Positions 1 through 9,866 of a stretch of DNA of 64,000 nucleotides are shown piece by piece. A program made the translations under genes and the position numbers. The stretch lies in the NCBI GenBank assembly GCA_001643675.2, contig LSRY02000049.1:434001-498000 (forward strand). The letters are read 5' to 3'. Source of the DNA: Monocercomonoides exilis (Eukaryota > Preaxostyla > Oxymonadida > Polymastigidae). The notes beneath the pieces were generated by a model, which was not told the DNA's origin, did not search any database, and worked only from the letters and a program-made list of their open reading frames with translations. The number at the start of each line of letters is the position of its first letter. Positions within the stretch are counted from its first letter, which is position 1.

Positions 1-1103
1 TAAAAGTTGATTGCACAAATTATTGTATTTCTCTGAATCTTTGCTTTTTCCTTTCTCTTCTTTTCCAGTCGATCTCCCGATGCTCCAATTTGGAAAACCT
101 GCCTTTTGCTCCATTTCGCTCCATTCCCTTTCGATTCCACAGACTCTTTCAAAAAGACGAGCGATAAATGCTTCAGTGCGCTCAAGATATACTCTTTCGA
201 TTCTGCTCTCAGGTTCGAGAACACTTTCTTTCTTCTCATCCAAATCGAGCGAAATATCACCAATAATTTTGCAAATTGATTGCATGAGAATGACTCTGCA
301 ATGAAACACAGTCGAGTTTCCAGGATAATTATCTGTAATATCGTTAACCACATCAACGAGAAGAGGAAGATGTGAAGAAAATACATCCTTTCCAGCGCTT
401 GTTAAAAGTTTAAGAAGACAAATAAAATGCTGTTGTAAATAATAATTATTCGATCCTCTATAATGGTTAAATTGTTTTCGATGAAAATGAATTTCAGAAT
501 CGAAAATGTTATCAATGTTGCATAATCCCTCAGCTTGAGCTTCATTAAGAAGAGTGCATCTTCAAAAATAAAGAATCAAAAATTCATTCAGAAAAATTAA
601 ACCAAACCGATATCCCCAGTACGTTGAACTTTTTGGGTGCATTGTAATTAGTGAAGCAGAAAAAAGGAGTTCTTGAATTAAATCAATTTTTCTTTGCCTA
701 AAAAGCTGGAGTCGCTGACCAAGTGCTGCATGATCACCTTTCGTTATCATAAGTTTTGCTTTTGTTACTACATCAATTTGATTCTCGATCATCTCATTTT
801 TTTGTGAACAGGCCGCTAATTTAGATATTTCATTTCTCAATTCAAAAACTGTGGATTCAAGAATTCCAAGTTTATGCTCAACGAGCATGAAACGAGGTGA
901 AATGTATATTGAATCACTATCTTCATCATCACAGATATCAGCATATTCTTCGAGAGAAGAAATGAACGAAAACTCATCTCTAAAATTTTCAAATTAAAAG
1001 AAGCAATCCTAATCTTTATGAAAATAAATAAAATGACCCACATATAACGATCCCTATTAAATATGACAGCTAATTCATTTAAAGCGTCGAAGCGTTTCTC
1101 CAT
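1..1103 (-). CDS. PTAR1: PTAR1-like protein prenyltransferase alpha-repeat protein (3' end beyond window)
   Basis: Protein prenyltransferase alpha-subunit repeat protein of the PTAR1 type. In animals PTAR1 pairs with RabGGTase beta and geranylgeranylates Ykt6 (family knowledge). Three exons read on the minus strand: 1042-1103, 608-979 and 1-559, split by introns of 62 and 48 nt. Visible family marks are the PTAR1-like start MEKRFDALNELAVIFNRD, the block LVEHKLGI, and the alpha-repeat HPKSSTYWGYR, whose final Arg is completed across the second intron (donor GTTTGG). Coding continues in frame to base 1, so the C-terminus is missing. The start ATG at 1103 was chosen because it places the N-terminus as in known PTAR1; it lies 56 bp from the divergent start of the HAUS5-like gene, so the two share a promoter region. 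The family assignment is fairly sure, the catalytic role inferred. Confidence 0.72.
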
Positions 1104-1159
1104 AAAATAATTATCTTGATGTCCCAACACAAAAATTACAAATTGTTGACCCACAATGA

Positions 1160-4012
1160 ATGGAAGAAAGAAAAATTCAAACTGATTTTGTGTCGTGGGC
1201 AAAGCAAATAGGATATGTTTTTAAGACATACAAAGAAGAAGAAGCTTTTTCAAAGCAAATTCTTGAGTTAACAAGGAATGGTTTTGGCCCTACATTCCAG
1301 CACCTTATGCTTCATATAAAAACTCCAGAACTTGCTAGACAAACAGTTGAACAACAAAAACTTCGAAAAATTGAAATAAGCAATGCAGATTCTGACAAAA
1401 TTCGAAAAGTTCCGCTTCAAGACCCTTCTTTGCTTTCAAAAGGACTCGAAATTGAAAAACAGTGTGATGAACTTCAACAGGAGGTTGACAATTACAAACA
1501 AGAAATTATAATCAAAGAAAAAAAACAATCTGAAATTTCAGAAGCAATTTCAGAATTGAGGCAGAGACGCGTTTATCTTCTTGCTGCTAACAAAATGATT
1601 GAACGTGTAATCAACACATTGAAAGAAGTTTTTGAGTTTATTAAACAAGGCATAGAATCAGAAAAAAAGAGTTGTCCTCCTGATGATGAAAGAAACCATA
1701 TTGTGAATGAAACAAGTTCTCAACTTTCCTTTGCAATTTTGAGCGATGTTGAAGTATGAACATTGATATTTAAATCATTATTTTCTATTTTTTATTTTCA
1801 AAGAGGCAAAAAAACAAGATAAAAAGTTCGCCAGAAGCGGAAGATTCTGAAGGACCAGCTTCTATCCATGATGGAACGACAACTCTTCCAACAGGTTCTG
1901 TTCTGTCCTCCTTAATTGTGCTGACAGAAGAGGCAACAAAGACTGTTGAACTTCTTACAAAAGAATTGGAAGACAATCCAATCAGCACTAATCTTTCTTC
2001 TTCGCCTGCTTTATCTTCATACATACACACCAACAGCATATCATCTTCATCTCGCACTTCACCTCGCACAACACAATACACTTCAAATAAATCTGCCTCT
2101 TCTTTAGCAACATCTTCATCGAACCCTGCTTCATTTCAATCACTTGGAGGTCAACTATCAATTGACGAACAGCTTCAGCAGTTACAGCAAGAGCACATGT
2201 CACTATTTGTGGCAGCTCAAGCTGTAAGAGAAGAAGTTGATTCTTTGAAGCAGCAATTCCACATTGAGGCTGAACAGCTGATGGAATCAAATAGAACCAT
2301 AAGCGAAGAAACTAAATTATCAACACCACAAAGAAATGCAATGGATGCTTTTCCGTTAAGTTCACAAACCACTTCATCTTTCAAAATGAGTGGGACTATG
2401 GATGAAGATGATGATTCGTTTCTCCTGTCTCAGACTCAAAAAATAGAAGAAAGCATTTCTCGCACACATTCAGAATCAACTTATTCCCAACTAAAAACAA
2501 CAAATTCCACTAATGATTCTTTTCTACAACCTACAAAGCCTTCTTTTTCTCCATCTATCAATATTTCAAACAAGAATGCCACAAATGGCGAATCTCTTCT
2601 CAGTGCAACGTTGTCTGCTGTTTCTGAGTGTGATGCAGCAGTCCAGCGTTTTGCGTCAGCCTCAGTGACATCGCTTATGTCATCCATCGAAACTGGGATG
2701 GATTCGATTCGTCGTTGCGATGACACATGGCGAGCGATCTCTGCTGCGGAGAGAGATGCCACAGGGCAGCAGAAGCTCATCAACAATCTTGTCGGGGCAA
2801 ATGATGCGCTGTTAAGCTCGTTGCCAGGGCTGATGGAAGAAGTGACTGAATTGAGGGAGCAGAACAGAGTTGATGGGGCAAATGGACTGAGGGAAGTGAT
2901 GTCCAAAGGAGGGTTTGTGAAGGAAGGCGATAAGAAAATGCTCTTCCGACAAAGCGAACATTTTGGAGAGCAAACTTTGCAGAATGAGGAAGGAGACGCC
3001 CTAAGCAATGCAATTGGATCGTTTTTTTTCCAGCCAATGGAAGAAAAGCAAGATGTCTCATTTGGAGCAGAACAACCACAAGCAACGCTCTTTTCAAGCT
3101 CCAACAAAGATTTTTCAACTCCATCGTACATGTCGGATTTAGCTATCTCTTCATCCTTGCCTTTTGCATCAAAAAGCGATCCAAGCAATATCTTGCAAGC
3201 GCAACTTTCATCTACACCAACTTTAAATTCAATGACACCACAACAGTCCCTCCACTCACAAATAGACTCACATTCTAATTCAATTATGAAGCATCGAGAT
3301 TGGTCCATTGACCAGCCAGACTTGGACTTGTGCTCCGCGCTTTCGATATCTCCTGTGATTTCTGAAGAAACAATTCCACTGCAACTTGTACAGAGCACAA
3401 AAGAAGGTTCGCTTTGCTTCTCACTTATACGTTTTTTTTCCAACTCAATATTTTTATTAAATATTTATACTATTCTCCATTTATCAACCATTTAAATGCA
3501 TATAGTGAAAGAGTATCAGCAGGCAAACGAAGAAGAACGAACTCTCATTCAGGAACATGTTGAAGGATACAAAGCACAATCACCACTTCAGCCTGATTAC
3601 ATTCAAAGTTTGCCCATTTGCATATTTCGCTCCGACTTTAATATCCTCGCTTTCTATTGATATTTGTAATTTTTTGTTGAATTGATAGAGTTGGTAAATC
3701 GAGTTACAGAACAGGATAGCCATCAAACTGGAAGATGGATAGATGAACTTGACAGAACTCAATTCAAGGCTGTGGCTATATCCCAGTCATATGAAAAGCT
3801 TTTAGATGCTGCGGATGAATGGAGAACGCAGCCAGCTCAAGTTTGTATTTTCATTTTTAACAATCTGAATTAATTGCATTTCATCTTAAAATATTTAGTT
3901 TGTAATTGATAACGTAAAGGTTGATGGGCAAGATATTGGACAATGGACGCAAAAGTGGAAATCAGCGTCATTGGAATATATTAGACTTTTAAACATGATG
4001 AAAAAGAAATGA
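1160..4012 (+). CDS. HAUS5: HAUS5-like augmin complex subunit
   Basis: Augmin (HAUS) recruits gamma-tubulin to existing spindle microtubules; HAUS5 is one of its eight subunits. Five exons join in frame to 854 residues: 1160-1753, 1804-3406, 3506-3607, 3689-3840, 3899-4012 (TGA stop). The N-terminus (WAKQIGYVF, then FQHLMLHIKT) aligns by eye with the N-terminus of HAUS5, and the C-terminus (DEWRTQPAQ ... IGQWTQKW) with its WWEQPGQ ... PQWRLRW end. Between them lie coiled-coil segments (about residues 100-175, 285-325, 450-500) and long Ser/Thr-rich disordered stretches that make it longer than the ~630-residue human protein. Donors are GTATGA, GTTCGC, GTTTGC and GTTTGT. It is divergent from the PTAR1-like gene and followed 78 bp later by coatomer epsilon. 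Assignment rests on the two termini. Confidence 0.75.
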
Positions 4013-4090
4013 GAAATATTTACTGTATTATTTTGTTAGAATATTTCATTTTTTGCATAAACCATATTCAAAAATTAATCCTTGATCAAA

Positions 4091-5345
4091 ATGTCATCAA
4101 GACCTCAAGAGTCAATTTCAGCACTTCGTTCACGCTTTCACATTGGAGATTTTACAAATGTTATAGAATCTTCAAAGCGTGGAAAATTTGGAGAAGAACT
4201 TCGTGAAGAAGTTAATGTGATGATGTATCGTTCAATGATCAGTCTTGGGCAAGCTCAAGAAGTGCTTTCAATGTTATCAGCCTCTGACAAAAATGCACCA
4301 CAATTAATTTTACTTAAATCTCTTGCTGCATACTTTGTTAAGACGGCAACGGACGAAGATAGAAAAGCAATTGTTGAACAATTTTCAGAATTTGATTCTG
4401 ACCCTCAAATCAAGGAAACTGTTCATTACCCGTTGATAGCTTCCTGCATATTTCTTAATGAGGACATGTATGAAACGGCTTATCGTATTTTAAAAGAAGC
4501 TCCTCATGAAACCCTTGAAGTGTTTGCAGAACAATTTTTTTATAAATTTTGAAATGTTTATTTATGGAACTGATTTTAGAATATCAATGACTATTTCTTG
4601 CTTGCTTTCCATGAACCTTCCTGCAAAAGCAGCAGAAACTTTAACTAAAATGAAATCAATCAACCCTGATGCTGCTTTAACGCTTCTTGCATCAGCAATG
4701 CTTAACCTTGCAATTGTTTGTTTCATTATTTATGCTTCAAAGTTTTTGATAATTAACTGTCGGTTTAGGGAAAACCAGAGGAATCTTTTCAGACATATCA
4801 AGAATTGATTGAAAAAGTTTGCGAACATTTAAATAATCTTTGCATTCATCAATAATTCAATTATTATCCGCAACATTTTGCACCACAATTTAATTTTTTA
4901 TGCGAACATTATATGAAACAGTATGGACAAACAGCATATTTGGTTGCAATGCTTGGAATATCTCAAATGGCAACTGGAGATGCTCGATCAGCTGAAAAGA
5001 ATCTGACTCGATCTCTTGAAATGGTCTGCATGTCAATTTCATAAATATTATCAAAGAACATAATATTTGAAATTCACATCACTTTTTATGATTTATTATA
5101 ATTAATTATTTTTTTAGCAACCGTACAATCCAATTGCTGTTGCTTCTTTAATACCAATTTTGCATCGCTCCAAAAAAAGCAACTCTGCATCACTCGCAGC
5201 ACGACTGAGCCAAAAGATGTTAACCGAATATCCATCTCATCAACTTTCAAAGAAAATCAAGGCAACAACGGAAGCTCTTTCAGAACACTTCGGAAAAGAG
5301 GAAGACGATGAACCAGAAAATACTGAAACTGAAGAAGAAGATTAG
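4091..5345 (+). CDS. COPE: Coatomer subunit epsilon (COPI)
   Basis: Epsilon-COP is a TPR-like subunit of the COPI coat, bound to alpha-COP, in Golgi-to-ER transport. Five exons: 4091-4521, 4580-4715, 4769-4816, 4922-5023, 5118-5345, all joined in frame (314 residues, close to the 308 of human). The order of helical repeats matches the family: LRSRFHIGDFTNVI near the start, LEVISMTISCLLSMN across intron 1, then PDAALTLLASAMLNLA, then the block GISQMATGDARSAEKNL, and an acidic C-terminus (EEDDEPENTETEEED). Donors are GTTTGC, GTTTGT, GTTTGC and GTCTGC. The third intron (105 nt) contains a stretch that can be read as protein but breaks the family alignment, so it was treated as intron. The ATG at 4091 is the only one that gives the family N-terminus. 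TAG stop. Confidence 0.88.
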
Positions 5346-6117
5346 ATAAATAAGCATATTTTTGCACAAAGTTGAGGAAACAAGAAGAAGATCCAAACTT
5401 CAATTAATTATTATTCTTTTGAAAGCATTTTTTTAAACTATGTTTTTTTTAAAGCAGTTCCACACGCTTCTGCGGAAAACATTATCACTTTTAAATTCAT
5501 TTCATTCATTTTCATCTTCCCTCAAACAATCTTCAACACTTCTCAGCCTCGGGCCACGACTCAAACATTTATCACTGTTAATTGTTCTTCTTTCACTTTC
5601 TTTTAACCGTTAAGCAACGAATGACAAATAATTATTTGCAAGAAGTAGTCGCATTTGTGGAAATTCTCAATCATCTTTAAAAATGATTGAACAATGAAAT
5701 AAATAAATGAAAAAACACAATATTGCATATACAATATTTGTATTATGTCTCAGTGCGAGATAGATAAAAATAATTCCAAATAAACTCTCAGCTCCAATTA
5801 AATAATCCAAAAAATTAAGAGTTTTAACACTGATACAGAATCAAGCAACTGAATCAAAGAAATAGAACAATTCATAAATTGAAAGAGGTTGACGTAATAG
5901 AAAGGAAATAAGAAACAGCTGTGATGCACATCGCATGCATTCACTTTTATGACTTTTATAAAAAACTCAAAAAAAAAGGGTTAAAGAAGACTTTCTGAAA
6001 AAGGTAAATGTGACTTATTTCCAAAAAAAAATTAAAAAAAAAAAAATAAATGAGAACTTAGCTCATTTACAAGAAGAAACTAAATGTTTAAAAAAGCCAA
6101 TTTTAATAGTGTTCGCC
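5346..6117. other. Intergenic, no gene seen
   Basis: AT-rich stretch between two convergent genes (coatomer epsilon and the PG-rich protein). It contains A- and T-runs but no open frame with recognisable content and no plausible exon pair. It probably holds both 3' untranslated ends. Confidence 0.5.
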
Positions 6118-7237
6118 CTATCTAGATGTGAAGCACCATTCTGTTGTATCACGAGGCTGCGAAGATGATCCTCCACGGACATTAAACGTCTTTTTAACAC
6201 CAACTATAATCAACAATACATCAATCAAATTCATCATATCAAACGTGAAAAAAATTGAAAATAATTGAAAAAAATTCAAAAAAAGTTATTAAATTTATAA
6301 ATAATTGTTATATATATAAAAAAATCAAAAATGATTATAAGTCAAAAATTATTTTCTATTATTTCATTGCACACTTGCAGAAGGAGGCTGATACGTGCCT
6401 GGCCCAGGATTAGGTGTTGTACGTACAAAATGTTTTGCTCTGTCTTCATGAGAGAAAGAAGGAGATGGGGCCCTGTAAAAAGTTAAGAAACAATATTCAT
6501 TGAAAAAAATAAACTTTGCTACAAAACAAGCATTCAAGTCATTACGGATTCAAACTTTGAAACTTTTGATGTGACAGAAGGATCAGGAGCATCGTGATAT
6601 TTACCAGAAAATGGAGTTTTCATAATCATACCAGTATCCCTTTCTCCACGGGAGAATGAGGGCGAAGGAGATCGTGGACGAGTCGAAGTTGTTGTGTCCG
6701 AAGGATTATAAACAGGCCCAGGAACAGTTGATGTTTTTGTAAAATACTTTTCGCGATCGTCTTTTGAAAATTTCGTCGTCATAGACCTGTGGAACGTTTG
6801 GTTCATTGCTGTTTCAACATTGTATTTAGGACCAGGGGATCGCGAAAACCTTTCAACAACACACGAATGACTTTAAAAAAAAAATGAGAAAAAATTTAAT
6901 GTTTGCCAGTTTATCAGCAACTAGATGAACAAACTAAATATCATCATCATGAATGTCACCACTTTTGCTGCGGAGAGTTGAGCTTCGCGGTGATCCAGGA
7001 GAAGAGCTGCGGGTATATCCAAATGATCTTTGAGTCTCTCCCATTCGTGGACTTCCAGATCCTCTCATGCGTGGTGAATTCGGTGATCTTCTTGGAGATT
7101 TTCTTGGTGAAGCTGGAGAAGACGGTGCTGCTTTTGCTTCCGATGGTGAAGGCGGGATATCGGTAGTAGCTGCTGTTTGTTCGGCAGTTCTAATGAAAAT
7201 GAAACTTAGTCTCTTTAAAATAAAAAAACATTTGCAT
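6118..7237 (-). CDS. Sperm-tail PG-rich repeat (SHIPPO/STPG-like) protein
   Basis: Short proline/glycine-repeat protein like the SHIPPO/ODF3/STPG family, which sits on or inside ciliary doublet microtubules (family knowledge). Exons on the minus strand join in frame through GTTTGT, GTTTGA and GTGTGC donors. The PG repeats are SPGPKYN, VPGPVYNP and NPGPGTYQPPSAIGVKKTF, the last completed across an intron. The N-terminal third is a basic Ser-Pro-Arg region (SPRKSPRRSPNSPRM). The last exon ends DTTEWCFTSR and a TAG at 6118-6120. The 5' end is the weak point: the ATG at 7235-7237 with an intron starting GTTTTTTTA keeps frame, but an upstream in-frame start through another exon cannot be excluded. 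The family suggests the cell has or had flagella. Confidence 0.65.
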
Positions 7238-7797
7238 GCTGTGAAGATGTTGTTGAAGGATCTTCCATCATTTAAGAATATTAGAAATAAATTTCCAAGA
7301 AAAAATGATACAGAAAATCCGATCGCATAAATAATAAAATTTATCAAAAATTGATTGACGAAGTTTCAAATTATCAAGAATCGAAATAACATTCAATATC
7401 AATTTCGTTCTATATAATGAGATCTCTTCAATTGAATATTTGCGCAAAAATAGTAAATTTTTTGAAAAGAAATCCACAATCAAACTTTATTGATTAAAAA
7501 ATTTTTTTCTTTGAATTCAAAATATCTGATGATTTGCAAAATAATCGAAAAAAATATTCAGATGCCCACGATAAAAGTGCATCTTTTAAAAGCAAATTAT
7601 TTGAATTCGAAAAACTCTCAAACGAAAAAAAAACAAAATAAATCTAATCACAAACTAAAATAATTATTTTAAAAAGCAATAACTTTACATAAAAAGTATA
7701 TTAATAAATAAAATAAAATAAAATAAAATAAATAAATAAAAATATTAAAACTAGAAATGTTTGTAAATCACTCATATTTAGCAAAACAAATCAATTT
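7238..7797. other. Intergenic, AT-rich, simple repeat
   Basis: No coding signal seen. Around 7705-7740 there is an AAATA/AAAT simple repeat. The stretch separates two minus-strand genes and probably carries the promoter of the PG-rich protein and the 3' end of the SNARE gene. Confidence 0.45.
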
Positions 7798-8859
7798 TCA
7801 GCAAATAACGCAAGCCCTAAAAAATTGAAAAGTGAAAACAATACATATAAAAAATGATTATTCGCAATGAATATTTTCCAAAAATTTCAAAAAGATGTTA
7901 AAAGCAAACGCATCAAGTCTGTCTGCTTCCTTCAACTCGCTTGCAGCAGCTTCTGTGTTTTGAGATGCTTTGTAGGATAACTCATCAGCATGGCCTATGT
8001 TTCACACAAAGGTCAATAAAAAATTTTGATTGAATAACATAAAAGCAAAACATACGCAAATCTTCAGTTTGATCATTAAGCATTTTTGCAATATCTTGTG
8101 TCATTTCTTTTATTTGCCTGATTTGAATCTAAATTACTTTAAAGACTTTGTTTGATATTCAAATTTCTTTCACACAAGAATTTCTTGCGCTTCTTTTTCT
8201 CTATGTTCCAATAAAGCACTTTGATATTGAGCTTGAAGAATCGCCATTTTCTGTTCACCATCTTTTCTAAACAACAGAATTTTAAATTTTACTTGTTATT
8301 TCAAAGCTTCAAACAATTCCGATTCTGAATTATCAATTTCGCTTGGACTAAATTTTTCAGTGTATTACAGTATATTCATTATAATAATAGAGCAATATCA
8401 TACATTGATGATTTGGCTTTTTGTTGTCTATTCTTCTTATTGACGATTGAATCAATTTTTCGCTTATATGCCATTTTTGTATCCGCAAGTGATTTCTGCA
8501 TTTGTTCAACTTTTATTTTTTTTCCAACGTCATGTTGAGCTTCTGCTATAAATTGTTGTATCATGAGTTCTAAAAGTGTTGAAATAAACATTTGATAGAT
8601 GAAAAATAAATCCACAACACATTTATTCAAAAAAAGAATTAAAATAAAATTTTATACAAGCCAACTTTTATCAGCGATGAATCAATTTCGTATTTTCGTC
8701 TTTCTAAATTTTCAGTTTTGCTTCGAAAAGCACCAATCTTTGAATCATCACTTCAACAGAATTATTAAAAAAATACGTTGTTAAATTATTTATTGAATCT
8801 TGTATGCTTATAATTGCCTTTCTAAATTCATTCAATTTATCTTCAAAATGCTTCGACAT
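7798..8859 (-). CDS. Q-SNARE, syntaxin-like, no transmembrane segment, possible CaaX end
   Basis: Multi-exon minus-strand gene for a t-SNARE. After an N-terminal helical part (MSKHFEDKLNEFRKAI ..., then EAQHDVGKKIKVEQMQKSL) comes a SNARE motif: EHREKEAQEILIQIRQIKEM, then DIAKMLNDQTEDL with the central Gln, then HADELSYKASQN. Donors GTGTGA, GTATGT and GTTTGC at three exon junctions keep heptad register. The first intron as read is only about 26 nt, which is doubtful. After the SNARE motif no membrane anchor is seen. A GTTTGC donor at 7909 and acceptor at 7817 lead to a 19-nt last exon encoding AACVIC and a stop, that is a CaaX-type end (Cys-Val-Ile-Cys). Without that splice the frame runs ~20 more residues, also without an anchor. 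SNARE identity is good; syntaxin subclass and C-terminus are uncertain. Confidence 0.62.
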
Positions 8860-8981
8860 CCAAGAACGAATAGAATATTAGTGATATTTAAAAGTTGATG
8901 GGATACTATTTTGTGAAAAAACAATATCAAGAAAAATAGTTTAATTTTTATAATGAATTGCACAATAATTGCTCTATTAGC

Positions 8982-9436
8982 ATGATAATTAAACATTTGA
9001 TCATAAAGCATAATCTGGAAAATTGGGGCCTTGTCAATAAAGAAATGACTTTTCCTGCATCAGAAAACGACAAAATCCTTTTTCAAATGACTGCACAAAA
9101 ACAAAATCTTCCATTTGAAGAGCTGTGCTCTGCTCTGAAGATGAATGAAGAAGAAATGGAAGAATATATCGCAACTATCATTCTGAAAGGGTATTTGGAT
9201 ATGAGAATCGATCAACCAAATAAAAAAGTTATCGTTAGAACACAACCGTTTGCTTCTTAATTTTCTGTAATTGCTTTCGAATTTTTTATTCCATTGAACA
9301 CTCTTTTTTATTTAGAAAATTTACACTTGACCCTGAACAACCTATAACAAAGGAGCATTGGATTCTAATGAATTCTCAGTTAAAACTTTGGCAAAAGTCT
9401 ATTAACGAAATCCTAGAACACCTCACTGAAAATTGA
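8982..9436 (+). CDS. eIF3m-like PCI C-terminal (winged-helix) protein, short
   Basis: Two exons (8982-9247 and 9316-9436, GTTTGC donor) give 128 residues. They match the C-terminal PCI winged helix of translation initiation factor eIF3m: FEELCSALKMNEEEMEEYI, then YLDMRIDQPNKKVIV, and after the intron HWILMNSQLKLWQKSINEIL, which parallels the IDQ...KVVV and LNAWKQNL parts of eIF3m. The usual ~240-residue helical N-terminal part is absent: the divergent SNARE gene starts only 123 bp upstream. Either the protein is a genuine mini-eIF3m, or an upstream exon is hidden or lost. CSN7 is a weaker alternative. The ATG at 8982 is the first in frame. Confidence 0.6.
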
Positions 9437-9866
9437 ATCTTGTGTTTTAATTTTTGATCATTTCACGATTTATTTCATCATTTCTTGCTGTCCATTTTCC
9501 ACTTCTTTATTGTTAGCTTGCTGAACAAAAAACAAAACGAAAATAAAAGTTTATGCAAATTGTTTTACTTGCCTGGCTGTGAAGTATTACATTCAGAACA
9601 AACAATTAGATGAATTTTAAACTCGTTTTAAAAGACTTTGACTTTTTAATAAGAATTCAATTCATTTTTTATCCATTTTATTTTTGTTTCATGCAATAAT
9701 TTGGGCAATATCATTTTTTCGTTGAAAAAAAGAATTCATCCTTTGATCATTAACCATTTATTATCTCTGAATTATTTTTACGTTAATTTTTCTCTTACTG
9801 GGCAATTTCTTTTTACATATTGCGTTTTTGATCTTTTTCTCTGCATTTTGCAAATAAAATATCATT
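9437..9866. other. Intergenic; one doubtful small minus-strand exon
   Basis: No gene can be supported. On the minus strand 9470-9520 could be a last exon (acceptor TTCAG, 16 residues NNKEVENGQQEMMK-like, TAA), preceded by a possible donor GTAAAA, but no upstream exon in frame was found. Confidence 0.3.

Noticed and set aside
4817-4921. Readable protein in the third intron of coatomer epsilon (YYPQHFAPQFNF)
   Set aside because: Removing it as a GTTTGC...CAG intron restores the family alignment; including it needs a frame change without a splice site.
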